A DNA stretch of 64,000 nucleotides from Bordetella genomosp. 13 (GCF_007679965.1 NZ_VEHL01000007.1:62001-126000); one strand, 5' to 3'; shown: positions 52,886-61,254, counted from the first letter of the stretch. Numbers and translations are program-made. Notes: generated by a model from the sequence alone, not told the origin.

Positions 52886-54573
52886 TGCTGTCCTTCGGAG
52901 TGGGTGCGCGGATAACGGTCCGCCTCGGCGGTCCGGCGGTCATAGGACACGGCGTAGGCGGCGGAACGGGCCGCGGGGAACGGATCGTCCGACAGACGCA
53001 TGCCGGCCGGCAGCACCGTGGGATCGAAGTTGATGTCGCGGCATGCACCGTCGGCCTCGGGGTCGATCCGGTTGACCACCAGCGTGCCCGCTTCCACGGT
53101 GCGGCGGTCCTGCGGCCATCCCTGGGTGGGGTCGGCGGTCGGGTCGCCCGGGTTCGCCAGCGTCAGCACCAGCGTCCAGCGCTGCGGCGCGGCGGAAACC
53201 CGCTGGACGATCTCCTTGAACAGGAAATCGCGGTCGCGCGTCTTCAGTTCCTCCGGCGGCACGGCGACCGCCGCGGCCTGCGGCACGAACGACCAGCGCA
53301 CCGCCTGCTCGCGCCCTTGCGCATTCACGAACACGAAGCTGTTGAGGCTGTTGAAGCGGTCCTCGGCGTACGACTCGGTGAAGGGCGCGCTCTTCGCCCA
53401 GCCGCCGAATGCGACCAGCGACGGATGCGCGGCCGCGAACTGCTTCATGGCGTCGGGATTCTTCCTGTCGGCGGTGGCCTGCTGCAGGGCGTAGAAATCC
53501 TGCGGCGTGGCCACGGGGAAGACCGGCGGATTGATCATCGCCGTGCGCCACTCCTGGCCGTCCGGCGCCTGTATCCGCAGGCTGAGGCCGCGCACGCGGC
53601 CGGTGGCGTCGGCCATCGTGGGCAAGGGTCCGGCCAGGTTGAAGCGGCCGACGACGGGATAGCTGCCCGGCGCGAACATGGGCGCGCGCGACAGCTCGAC
53701 GGCCGCGCCGTTGGCCTCGAAGCTGCCGGCGAAGCAGATGCCCTTTGCGTGGTTGCGGCGATGGCCCTCGGCCGGGCCTCCCGGGGGCGCCAGCGTATCC
53801 ACGATCTTCGCCGGCGTCAGGCGCGCGGGCGTCAGCCAGCCGGCCACGTACGCGAACGCACAGGCCACGCCGACGACGATGAGCGCGATCGCCGCGTACG
53901 GAGCGGCGCCGGGCTTGCCGGGCGCGGGTACGCCCTGCCCGCCCGCCAGCACCGCGGGCTTGCGGCGGCGCGCCGCGGCCACCGTCAGCGAAATCGCCGA
54001 CACCAGGAAATAGAATGCGCCGAACGCGACGTACGGCGCGATGTCCGCGATGCCCGGCGTCCTGTCGCCGGTGGCCGTGTGGATGAAGAACAAGCCCGCC
54101 AACGCCGACTGCGCGCCGCTCAGCATCATGGCCCACTGCGCGCCGTGCGCCTTCCAGCGGCGCTTGCCCACCACCAGCTGGAAGATGCCGGTCAGCACCG
54201 CCCACACGCCGAACACGCCCAGCACCGCATGCATGCCCAGACCCAGCGCGATGGCCACCGCGACGGTCGTCGCGCCGCTGACGCCGACGTTCAGCGCATG
54301 CGTGGGATTGCGCTTCAGCCCGCCGTTGTGCCGCGCGTCCAGGAAATTGGCCAGCGCATCCCACGCGGGATAGAGGACCAGCAGCAGCGCGGCCAGCGCT
54401 GGCAGGTTCCTTGCCAGGGCGAGCGCCGCCACGACCCACAGGATCGAGAACGCCGCGCGCAGGAAGTAGTACCGCCGCAGGCCATCGTCGCCCTGTCCGG
54501 GCGTCGGGCCGCGTCCGGCCGGGCCGCCTCCGGCCGAGCCGCCTCCGGCCGAGCCCAATCTCTTGTCAGTCAT
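52882..54573 (-). CDS. Fusion of a multi-helix membrane domain and a catalase-related peroxidase
   Basis: 563 aa; stand-alone catalase-related (SrpA-like) proteins are about 330-350 aa. Residues 1-20 are a Gly/Ala/Ser repeat; about 28-205 hold six hydrophobic segments that look like a DUF308/HdeD-type membrane domain (FLRAAFSILWVVAALALARN, VFGVWAVLTGIFQLVVGKRR). One more membrane helix near 235-255 leads into the catalase-like domain: RNHAKGICFAGSF with distal His275, PVVGRFNLAG, RVRGLSLRIQAPDG and NPPVFPVATP. The peroxidase domain should face the periplasm. ATG 54573 has GAGGAATGCAC upstream; 54579 is too close to it. Confidence 0.88.
   Translation of the reverse strand: MTDKRLGSAGGGSAGGGPAGRGPTPGQGDDGLRRYYFLRAAFSILWVVAALALARNLPALAALLLVLYPAWDALANFLDARHNGGLKRNPTHALNVGVSGATTVAVAIALGLGMHAVLGVFGVWAVLTGIFQLVVGKRRWKAHGAQWAMMLSGAQSALAGLFFIHTATGDRTPGIADIAPYVAFGAFYFLVSAISLTVAAARRRKPAVLAGGQGVPAPGKPGAAPYAAIALIVVGVACAFAYVAGWLTPARLTPAKIVDTLAPPGGPAEGHRRNHAKGICFAGSFEANGAAVELSRAPMFAPGSYPVVGRFNLAGPLPTMADATGRVRGLSLRIQAPDGQEWRTAMINPPVFPVATPQDFYALQQATADRKNPDAMKQFAAAHPSLVAFGGWAKSAPFTESYAEDRFNSLNSFVFVNAQGREQAVRWSFVPQAAAVAVPPEELKTRDRDFLFKEIVQRVSAAPQRWTLVLTLANPGDPTADPTQGWPQDRRTVEAGTLVVNRIDPEADGACRDINFDPTVLPAGMRLSDDPFPAARSAAYAVSYDRRTAEADRYPRTHSEGQQ
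54511..54555. repeat. 15-bp tandem repeat, three copies, inside the catalase-fusion gene
   Basis: GCCTCCGGCCGAGCC at 54526-54540 and 54541-54555 is preceded by a copy with two changes (54511-54525). It encodes the GSAGG repeats at the N-terminus. Repeat-number change would keep the frame. Confidence 0.85.
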
Positions 54574-54686
54574 GTGCATTCCTCGTTCTCGATGAAGGGA
54601 CGCGGACGTGTGCCGGCGCGCAGGATCTGCGCGTACGCGCCGACCCACGCGAATGGCGCGATTGCCCCTGGCACTCCCGGTTCCAG

Positions 54687-54704
54687 CAACCAACTAATTG
54701 ATCG
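54687..54704. promoter_or_regulatory. Operator copy 3, CAACTAATTG
   Basis: CAACCAACTAATTGATCG matches the left arm of the 54769 palindrome at 8 of 9 positions and the right arm at 6 of 9. It lies 114 bp before the catalase-fusion start codon. Confidence 0.5.
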
Positions 54705-54768
54705 AATTCCTGGACAAATAGGCCACAGCGGCGCATCCTCGTGCGTTCGCGTCTACTGGTTCGGAATT

Positions 54769-54786
54769 CTACCAACTAGTTGGTAG
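54769..54786. promoter_or_regulatory. Operator copy 4, perfect 18-bp palindrome
   Basis: CTACCAACTAGTTGGTAG is a perfect palindrome, too long for chance in a region of this composition, centred 82 bp from copy 3. Two related sites precede the molybdoenzyme operon at almost the same spacing (81 bp). It is likely bound by a TetR-type repressor encoded outside this window. Confidence 0.75.
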
Positions 54787-54877
54787 ATGTCAATCCCGCC
54801 CGCCGTCGCGCATTGGAAACTGTCTGCCGCATACATACATGCGGCACGGCGGCAGCACCGGGCCGATGCGGCCCTCC

Positions 54878-55564
54878 TCAGATGCCGAATTCCGCCGACA
54901 GCATCTCCATCCGCGCGCTGGCCAGGGGCGTACGGCCATGCAGGAACCCCAGGGCGCCGTCCGGCGCGAATTCCCACTGTGCCGCGCCGAAGCGCAGCCG
55001 CCCCCGCAGCCTGCAGCGGGTGCGCAGCAGCCCAGTGGCCCCCTGCTGCACGGTCCATATCGTCGAATGCAAGGGAACGGCGAAGCGCTGCCGGGGCTCG
55101 AATTCCAGGCTGGCCACCAGGCGGCCGTCCTGGTGCAACCGCGTCGCCGTGGGCACCATGCCGCTTAGCGCGGGGCTCGCGGCAGGCGGCGCGCCGAAAC
55201 TGCCCAATCGCTTTGGGATGCCCCACAGGGCTCGCCCGCCTTGCGCCGCGGCCTCGTCATCCACCCAGATCGGCCCCACGGTCCCGGCCGGCCCGGCCAG
55301 GCCCGTCTTGCGCACCGAGGTGACGAACAGCAGTTCGTTGTAGCTGAGCGCGCCGCCCGGCTCGTAGGCCGCCCATGCCGTCACGGCCAAGGCCTGGCCG
55401 GCGACCGACACAATGCCGACGCCCGGCGGCGTCACGTCCGGCAGGCTGGCCAGCGGCACGCGCCACAGGCTCAGGTGCAGCGTGCCGCGCAGGCGCCAAG
55501 GCGCCGGCGGGAAGGCGGTCGGATCGAGGACAAGGGGATAGTCGTCATGGGTGGGCGTGGACAT
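54878..55564 (-). CDS. Acetoacetate decarboxylase-like protein
   Basis: 228 aa. WGIPKRLGSF holds Lys118 at the position of the Schiff-base Lys of acetoacetate decarboxylase, and SYNELLFVTSVRKTG corresponds to the conserved strand before it. Overall identity to classical enzymes looks low (no standard Arg/Glu pair that I can place), so it may act on another beta-keto acid or be an aldolase/dehydratase-type relative. Start 55564 is chosen from the homologous N-terminus; the ribosome site is weak. It follows the NmrA-like gene by 132 bp. Confidence 0.8.
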   Translation of the reverse strand: MSTPTHDDYPLVLDPTAFPPAPWRLRGTLHLSLWRVPLASLPDVTPPGVGIVSVAGQALAVTAWAAYEPGGALSYNELLFVTSVRKTGLAGPAGTVGPIWVDDEAAAQGGRALWGIPKRLGSFGAPPAASPALSGMVPTATRLHQDGRLVASLEFEPRQRFAVPLHSTIWTVQQGATGLLRTRCRLRGRLRFGAAQWEFAPDGALGFLHGRTPLASARMEMLSAEFGI

Positions 55565-55696
55565 GCGTGCTCTCACGGGTCGGACGGCTGGCCGGAACAC
55601 GGCGGGCCTGGCGGGCTGACACGCTTGCAGCAACGGGCGTACCTGCGGCGTGCTTGCGGCGCCGCGCCCGGCGCACACGGCGTCGCGCGCGAGCCC

Positions 55697-56644
55697 TCAG
55701 GGGCGGTCCGACGCGGCGCCGCCCTCGTGCCATGCGCGCAGCCACGCTTCCAGCCCGGTCACCGGCAGCCCCTGCGCCGCGTTGAACGTCCGCGCCATGG
55801 GCCAGGCCACGCCGTCCGCGCGGGCGAACGATACGCGGTAGGCGCGAAACGTGTCGCCGGGATGCGTCGCCGCGTCCGCCTCCAGTCGATCCAGGCTCCA
55901 CAGCTCGCGCCGCACGGGCCGCCGCAGCACGCGCTCGACCGTGTCCGCCAGCTCCCGGTACGTGAAGGTGTCCCCGGCCACGTAGACCACGTCATCGTCG
56001 TACGCCGGCCGCGCGGTCGCGATCAGGGCGGTCAGGCGGCCGATGTCCCGGGGCGTCGTGACCGTCAGCCGGAAATCCCAATCTCCCAGGGCGCGCACCA
56101 CGCCCCCTTCCAGATCCACCAACCCGAATTCCGGCAGCAACACGAAGCTGGTGAACATGCCGGTGGACACGATGGTCCAGCGCACGCGATCCTGGCCGCG
56201 CAGCATGTCGCGCACGTCCAGTTGCTCGTCCCACACGGCTTGCCCGCTGCCTCGGCCGACCACGTCGTAGTCCACGCCGAATTGCCAGGGGATGTAGTGC
56301 GCGACGCCCGCCCGCAGCACCGCGTCCGTGATCTTGCGCTGCGTGCCCGCGCCGCCCACGAAACCCGAACAGCAGATGACCTGGCGATAGGCCGAGAAGA
56401 TCGCGGCCAGTTCGTCCACCGTCGCGGCGGCGAGATCGGCATGGACCACGTCGATACCCAGGTCCGCGACCAGGTCCGCCGTGGCGCTGTCCGCGGCGGG
56501 TTCGCGCCGGGGCCGCAGCAGCACCGAGACCGGCCCGGCGCGGCCCTGGTCCCGCAGCCGCGCCAGTTCGCGCAGCACGCAGGCCCCCAGTTCGCCCGCG
56601 CCCAGCACGAGTATGGGATGCTTGGATGGCGTAGAGATAGACAT
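55697..56644 (-). CDS. NmrA/isoflavone-reductase-like NAD(P)-binding protein
   Basis: 315-aa atypical SDR. Seen: ILVLGAGELGACVLRELARL (Gly-rich loop near residue 10), CCSGFVGGAGTQRKITDAVL, HYIPWQFGVDYDVVG and VYVAGDTFTYRELADTV. No Tyr-x-x-x-Lys of classical SDRs. Members reduce double bonds or sense the NADP redox state. ATG 56644 has GGAG six bases upstream. Divergent from the HxlR regulator across 63 bp, a common pairing for HxlR with a reductase that it controls. Confidence 0.91.
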   Translation of the reverse strand: MSISTPSKHPILVLGAGELGACVLRELARLRDQGRAGPVSVLLRPRREPAADSATADLVADLGIDVVHADLAAATVDELAAIFSAYRQVICCSGFVGGAGTQRKITDAVLRAGVAHYIPWQFGVDYDVVGRGSGQAVWDEQLDVRDMLRGQDRVRWTIVSTGMFTSFVLLPEFGLVDLEGGVVRALGDWDFRLTVTTPRDIGRLTALIATARPAYDDDVVYVAGDTFTYRELADTVERVLRRPVRRELWSLDRLEADAATHPGDTFRAYRVSFARADGVAWPMARTFNAAQGLPVTGLEAWLRAWHEGGAASDRP

Positions 56645-56707
56645 TTCCAACTCCTGAAAGCCGAAAATGATAGATATCCGATTCCTTGCCGGGAAGAAGG
56701 CACACCG

Positions 56708-57139
56708 ATGATACTGCCCGCCGCCGCACCCGATGCGACGCTCTCCTTCGACGACCTGATGCGCCAGTCGCAGCACGCCTGCGATGCACTGAGCCACGAC
56801 GAGGACGGCCTCAAGCGCGACATACTGGCGCACGCCGGCAACCGCTGGTCGCTGGGTGTCGTGCATGCCCTGGGCGTTGCAGGCACGCTGCGCCATGCCG
56901 AGATCAGCCGCAGGCTGGAAGGCGTGACCCAGCGCATGCTGACCCGCACGCTGCGCCAACTGGAACGCGACGGCCTGATCGCGCGCCACGACTACCGCGA
57001 AGTGCCGCCGCGCGTGGAATACCGTCTGACCGACCTGGGACGCGGCCTGCTGGTCGGCATGCTGCCGTTGTGGGGCTGGGTGATCGACCACGCCGAGGAG
57101 TTCCGGGCGGCGCGGCGGCGCTACGGCGAGTCCGGCTGA
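56708..57139 (+). CDS. HxlR-family transcriptional regulator
   Basis: 143 aa. Winged helix typical of HxlR: LAHAGNRWSLGVVHALGVAG, HAEISRRLEGVTQRMLTRTL, RQLERDGLIARHDYREVPPR and VEYRLTDLGRGL. The usual N-terminal Cys of redox-sensing members is Ala or Cys25 (HACDAL), so redox control is possible but unproven. Divergent from the NmrA-like gene; the 63-bp gap contains GATAGATATCC, a possible part of the operator. Confidence 0.93.
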   Translation: MILPAAAPDATLSFDDLMRQSQHACDALSHDEDGLKRDILAHAGNRWSLGVVHALGVAGTLRHAEISRRLEGVTQRMLTRTLRQLERDGLIARHDYREVPPRVEYRLTDLGRGLLVGMLPLWGWVIDHAEEFRAARRRYGESG

Positions 57140-57173
57140 TCCTCTCCAGCGGTGCTCGGCCGCCGGGCCGCGC

Positions 57174-57791
57174 TCAATCGAGCTTCGTCAGGTAAGCGTG
57201 GAAGACGCCGACGTGCACCCATGCGGGTTCGCTGCCTTGCGGCCACAGGTCGGTCGACAGGAAGCGCACGTCGTAGGTGCATTGGGCATGATCGCCCAGC
57301 CCATGCGCGTGGGAATCGGGAAAGGGATACTCCGGGGAGCGCCCCACCACGACGCCTTCTTTGCCGCGCACGTATGCCGGCATGCGCACGTGGCCCGCCA
57401 CGTACTCGTCCTTCACGCGCACCCGGTCTCCCACCGCCAGTTCCGTCAGGCCGCCTGCCGGCACCCGGCCCGGACCGCCGGGCAGGGACACGGGCACCTC
57501 GCCGCCCGCCGCCGCGTCGAGCTCGTCCCGCGTGATCAGGCCCTTCTCGACGCACAGGGTCGCCGCGGCCGCGAACACCCGTTCGAAATACGAGGCGCCG
57601 ATGTAATGCCGCGGCTCCATTCTCTCGATCGCATGCCGGTACTCATCCATGTTGTAGACGCCGGCCGCCACCAACGCCGAGCTGATGGCGTTGATCTTCT
57701 TTTCCCAGGCCGCCTTGAACGCGGCCTGGTTGCCGCGCTTGACCACGGGCCCGAACCCCTGCCTGCCCCCGATGTCGTGCATCCCGTCCAT
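57174..57791 (-). CDS. nthB: Nitrile hydratase beta subunit
   Basis: 205 aa. N-terminus MDGMHDIGGRQGFGPV is the hallmark of the family; the middle contains HYIGASYFERVFAAAATLCV, and the C-terminal SH3-like barrel has GDRVRVKDEYVAGHVRMPAY, GKEGVVVGRSPEYPFPDSHA and YDVRFLSTDLWP. Forms the active heterodimer with the alpha subunit encoded 14 bp upstream. ATG 57791 has GGAGG four bases upstream. It is the last gene of the operon: no activator gene follows. Confidence 0.96.
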   Translation of the reverse strand: MDGMHDIGGRQGFGPVVKRGNQAAFKAAWEKKINAISSALVAAGVYNMDEYRHAIERMEPRHYIGASYFERVFAAAATLCVEKGLITRDELDAAAGGEVPVSLPGGPGRVPAGGLTELAVGDRVRVKDEYVAGHVRMPAYVRGKEGVVVGRSPEYPFPDSHAHGLGDHAQCTYDVRFLSTDLWPQGSEPAWVHVGVFHAYLTKLD

Positions 57792-57805
57792 GTCGCCTCC
57801 GGCGG

Positions 57806-58402
57806 TCAGTCCTGCGTGGTGGAAAAGGGCGGCTCCAGCCGGGCGACGCCAATCAGGGCATCCTGCGTCACGATGCCGGCCAGCGCCTGTTCGTCCCAGC
57901 CGCGCGTGGCCGGCGGCTGCAGCGGCAGCACCATGTAGCGTGTATCGGCCGTGGTGTCCCATACCTTGACCTGGATGCTTTCAGGCAGGTCCAGCCCCAT
58001 CTCGCGCAGCACCGTGCGCGCCTGGCGCACGATGCGCGCACGGTATTCCAGGTCCTTGTACCAGCCCGGCGCCATGCCGACGATGGTGAAGGCCGTGCAC
58101 GAGCACAAGGTGCAGCAGATGACGTTGTGCTCGGCCGGCGTGTTCTCCAGCGCCACCAGGTGGCGATGATGCTCCGGCAGCGAAAACCCCAGCTCGCGCG
58201 CCGCCGCGACCCCGTCACGCAGCAGCAGGGCCTTGTAGGCGGGGTCCACCCAGGCCCGGGCCACCATCCGTGCGCCGTTGTGCGGCAACCATTCCTCGTC
58301 GACGCGCCGCACGAAAGCGGGTTCCGTCGCCGCGTCGATCAACCCCTTCCGCTCCAGCAGCCTGCCCAACGCATCGACGTGTCGCGCCACCTTCTCGCTC
58401 AT
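57806..58402 (-). CDS. nthA: Nitrile hydratase alpha subunit, hybrid metal motif
   Basis: 198 aa. Hydrates nitriles to amides with a non-heme metal bound by the claw motif. Here it reads ICCTLCSCTAFTIVG: Cys97, Cys100, Ser101 and Cys102 are the ligands. Thr after the first ligand Cys is the cobalt-type residue (CTLCSC), while Thr after the last Cys (CSCT) is the iron-type residue (cobalt enzymes have Tyr). An extra Cys precedes the motif. WYKDLEYRARIVRQARTVL and VKVWDTTADTRYMVLPLQP are standard. Start 58402 chosen over 58408 because AGGAG is 6 bases upstream. Confidence 0.95.
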   Translation of the reverse strand: MSEKVARHVDALGRLLERKGLIDAATEPAFVRRVDEEWLPHNGARMVARAWVDPAYKALLLRDGVAAARELGFSLPEHHRHLVALENTPAEHNVICCTLCSCTAFTIVGMAPGWYKDLEYRARIVRQARTVLREMGLDLPESIQVKVWDTTADTRYMVLPLQPPATRGWDEQALAGIVTQDALIGVARLEPPFSTTQD

Positions 58403-58461
58403 CTGCATCTCCTTTCGAAAATACGACCTGGTTCAAGACGATCGCCCCGGCAGGCGCGCCG

Positions 58462-59862
58462 CTAGCGCGGCGACCGCAGGTGCCAGGACGTCGCCTCCTG
58501 GTAAGCCTGGCCGACGCGCAGCACCATGGCTTCCTGGTGCCGCCGGCCGATGATCTGCAGCGACAGCGGCAGGCCTTCGGCATTGAATCCCGCCGGGACG
58601 GCGAGCGCGCACAGGTTCAACTGGTTGACCACGCGCGTCAGGATGGCCGGCGTCGTGCGCTCGTCCACGCTGTCGACGGGAATGGCGGCAGTGCGCACCG
58701 TGGGCGTGAGCAGGACGTCGGCATCGCCCAGCGCGCGCACGAAGGCGGCGGCATTGTCCTCGCGCGCCCACCGCGCCTGCAGATAGCGGGACGCCGGCAT
58801 GTCGCCGGCCAGGATGCGCGCGCGCACCGCGGGATCCATCGCCACCGCGGCATCGGCCGCCAGCGCGCCGTACATGGCATGCGCTTCGGCCAGCATCACC
58901 GCGCTGTGCGTCGTGTAGTCGGCCAGCGGCATGGGCAGTTCCACATCGACGATCTCGGCGCCCAGGTCGGCCAGCTGCGCCACGGCCCGGTCATAGGCGT
59001 CCAGCACGGCGGCCTCGCACCCCAGCCGGTCGTGCTGCGGCATGCGGGCCAGCCGCAAGCCGCGCACGCCGCGCGACAGGCCGTCGCGCACCTCCACCGG
59101 CGCCACGCCGGCCGTGCTGGGATCGCGCGGATCGGGCCCTTGCAGCATCTCCAGCAGCGAGGCCGCGTCGCCGACCGAACGGGTGATGAACCCCGGCGTG
59201 TCCAGCGAGGGACACAGCGGCACGATGCCGTGCAGGCTGACGCGCCCGTGGCTGACCTTCAAGCCGGTGAGGCCGTTGAACGCGGCCGGCGTGCGCACCG
59301 ACCCGCCCGTGTCGGTGCCGATGGCCCAGGGCGCCAGGCGCGCCGCCACGGCCACGGCCGAGCCGCTGCTGGACCCTCCGGGCGTGCGGTGGACGGAGGC
59401 GTCCCAGGGATTGCGCGGCGTGCCCATCAGCGCATTGGTGCCCCAGCCGCCGTAGGCGAACTCCACCGTGTGCGTCTTGCCCAGCACGATGGCCCCATGC
59501 CCGCGCAGCCGCCGCACCAGCGTGGCGGTCGTTTGCGACACCATGCCGCGGCGCGAGGCCGCGCCGGCCAGGCAGGGCTTGCCGCCGATCTCGACCAGGT
59601 CCTTCACCGCGATGGGCACGCCGTGCCACGGGCCGACCTGCGCGCCTGCGCGATAGGCCTCGGTGGCGGACCGGGCCGCCATGATGGCCTCGTCGCGATA
59701 GACGTCGACATAGGCGCCCAGGCGCCCGTCCTCGGCCTCGATGCGCGCCAGCAGCGCCTCGACGGCCTGCAGCGGCGTCACCGCCCCGAGGGCATAGGCC
59801 TGCGACAGCTCCCCGGCGTCCAGATCGGCGGGATCCGCGGAGGTCCCCGGCGTCGTACTCAT
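58462..59862 (-). CDS. Amidase (amidase signature family)
   Basis: 466 aa. Hydrolyses amides to acid and ammonia, the natural second step after nitrile hydratase. Ser-cisSer-Lys triad visible: Lys87 in GVPIAVKDLVE, the cis-Ser in TPGGSSSGSAVAVAA, and nucleophile Ser188 in IGTDTGGSVRTPAAF. Start 59862 has GGAGG five bases upstream (inside an alternative ATG at 59874). Lies 53 bp before the alpha subunit gene and 20 bp after the cupin gene, so the operon order is Bug, cupin, amidase, alpha, beta. Confidence 0.95.
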   Translation of the reverse strand: MSTTPGTSADPADLDAGELSQAYALGAVTPLQAVEALLARIEAEDGRLGAYVDVYRDEAIMAARSATEAYRAGAQVGPWHGVPIAVKDLVEIGGKPCLAGAASRRGMVSQTTATLVRRLRGHGAIVLGKTHTVEFAYGGWGTNALMGTPRNPWDASVHRTPGGSSSGSAVAVAARLAPWAIGTDTGGSVRTPAAFNGLTGLKVSHGRVSLHGIVPLCPSLDTPGFITRSVGDAASLLEMLQGPDPRDPSTAGVAPVEVRDGLSRGVRGLRLARMPQHDRLGCEAAVLDAYDRAVAQLADLGAEIVDVELPMPLADYTTHSAVMLAEAHAMYGALAADAAVAMDPAVRARILAGDMPASRYLQARWAREDNAAAFVRALGDADVLLTPTVRTAAIPVDSVDERTTPAILTRVVNQLNLCALAVPAGFNAEGLPLSLQIIGRRHQEAMVLRVGQAYQEATSWHLRSPR

Positions 59863-59882
59863 GATGTCCTCCATGCGGGCGC

Positions 59883-60209
59883 TCAGTCCGCGGGGATGTA
59901 GTCGTATTCGCCCAGGCCCTGCAGCACCAGGAAGGTGGCGGAGCCGTCGCCGGCATTGGTCACCAGGTGCGGCCGCCCCGCCACCGCGCAGAACGTCTGG
60001 CCGGGCAGTAGCTCCACGGCTTGCTCCGGGTCGCGCAGGAAGAGGCGCAACTTGCCTTGCAGCACGTAGAACGTATCGTCGACCAGGGTGTGATAGTGCC
60101 ACGGGATGCTCTGCGTCGGCGAGATCTGCAGCTCGCTGATCCTGAAGCCGGGCCGTTCGGCGTGCCGTGTCCGTTTCTCGACACTGTAGAGGCGGGTGCC
60201 ATCTTTCAT
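59883..60209 (-). CDS. Cupin-domain protein
   Basis: 108 aa, one cupin barrel. Seen: SIPWHYHTLVDDTFYVLQGK (HxH...E-like first motif) and PGQTFCAVAGRPHLVTNAG (second motif with His). Metal-binding His pair is present; typical of small cupins of unknown role, some isomerases or dioxygenase-like enzymes. It lies inside the nitrile operon, 49 bp after the Bug gene, so it may isomerise or protect an intermediate. No firm function. Confidence 0.9.
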   Translation of the reverse strand: MKDGTRLYSVEKRTRHAERPGFRISELQISPTQSIPWHYHTLVDDTFYVLQGKLRLFLRDPEQAVELLPGQTFCAVAGRPHLVTNAGDGSATFLVLQGLGEYDYIPAD

Positions 60210-60258
60210 CGCGGGTTCCTGTAAACAGTTGGTGGCGGGCGCCCGGGGCGCCCGGGAT

Positions 60259-61254
60259 TCATTGGTAGGAGATGCCGGCCTCGCGGATCAGACGGCTCCA
60301 TCGCTCGGTCTCGCGGACCAGATGCGCCGCCAGCTCCTCGGGCGTGCCGCCCACGATCCGCGCGCCCTGCGTGGCATAGCGCGAGCGCACGTCCGGATTG
60401 GCCAGCGCGCCGTTGACGGCCTTGTTCAGCACCGCCACGACGTCGGGCGGCGTGCCCGCCGGCGCCACCAGCGCGTACCAGGCCCCGACCTCGTAGCCCG
60501 GCAGCGTCCGCGCCACCGGCGGCACGTCGGGCAGGCCCTCGGCCGGCTCCGCGCTGGTCACGGCGATCGCGTGCAGCTGGCCCGACGTGATGAAGGGCAT
60601 GGCCGACGAGACGGCGTCGAACATCAGCGGCACGTGGCCCGCCATCACGTCGGTACGCGCCGGCGCGCTGCCGCGGTAATGCACCAGGTTCAGCTCGATG
60701 CCCGCGTCGCGCGCCAGCAGGCGCGCGGACATGTCCTGCGTCGACCCTTGCCCGGACGTGGCGATGTCGAGCTTGCCCTGCTTGGCCAACGCCACCAGGT
60801 CGGCCATCGTCCTGGCCGGAAACTGCTTGTTGGCCACCAGGATGTTGGGCGTGGTGCTGACGAACGCGATCGGCGCGAAGTCCTTGACCGCGTCATAGCC
60901 GATGTCCTTGTACAGGAACGGATTGATGCCGTGCGTGGCGCCGGTGGCCATGGTCAGCGTGTAGCCGTCGGGCTCGGCGCGGGCCACGCGCAACGTTCCG
61001 ATGTTGCCGCTGGCGCCCGCGCGGTTCTCGACCACCACGGGCTGGCCCAGCTGCGCAGCCAGCGCGTCGACCAGCGAACGCGTGGCCACGTCCGCCGGCC
61101 CGCCGGGCGGAAACGCGACAACGATGGTGACCGGCTTGGACGGATAGCCGCTGGCGGCCTGGGCCGGCGCGCCGGCCGCCAGGAAGGCGCCCAAACAGAC
61201 CGTGGCTCCCAGGGCCAGGCAGCGGCCCAGCCCCGCGATGTGCTTCGGATTCAT
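60259..61254 (-). CDS. Bug/TctC-type periplasmic solute-binding protein of the nitrile operon
   Basis: 331 aa; signal peptide ending GAPAQAA near residue 33, then TIVVAFPPGGPADVATRSL (Ala-Phe in place of Val-Pro) and VVVENRAGASGNIGTLRVA. HYRGSAPARTDVMAGHVPLM is the second-domain segment; HYRG replaces PYKG. First gene of the nitrile hydratase operon, divergent from a LysR gene across 185 bp. A nitrile, amide or the resulting acid is the suggested ligand; Bug proteins mostly bind carboxylates, so the acid or a cyano-acid is likelier. Confidence 0.94.
   Translation of the reverse strand: MNPKHIAGLGRCLALGATVCLGAFLAAGAPAQAASGYPSKPVTIVVAFPPGGPADVATRSLVDALAAQLGQPVVVENRAGASGNIGTLRVARAEPDGYTLTMATGATHGINPFLYKDIGYDAVKDFAPIAFVSTTPNILVANKQFPARTMADLVALAKQGKLDIATSGQGSTQDMSARLLARDAGIELNLVHYRGSAPARTDVMAGHVPLMFDAVSSAMPFITSGQLHAIAVTSAEPAEGLPDVPPVARTLPGYEVGAWYALVAPAGTPPDVVAVLNKAVNGALANPDVRSRYATQGARIVGGTPEELAAHLVRETERWSRLIREAGISYQ

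Larger units (their letters stand above)
54574..54877. promoter_or_regulatory. 304-bp intergenic region with two operators and a hairpin
   Basis: No gene is visible. It holds the control region of the leftward catalase-fusion operon (operators at 54687-54704 and 54769-54786) and, near its right end, an 8-bp-stem hairpin TGCCGCAT-ACATAC-ATGCGGCA (54825-54846). The hairpin follows the acetoacetate-decarboxylase-like gene stop (54878, leftward) but lacks a good T run, so it is only a weak terminator candidate. Confidence 0.6.
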
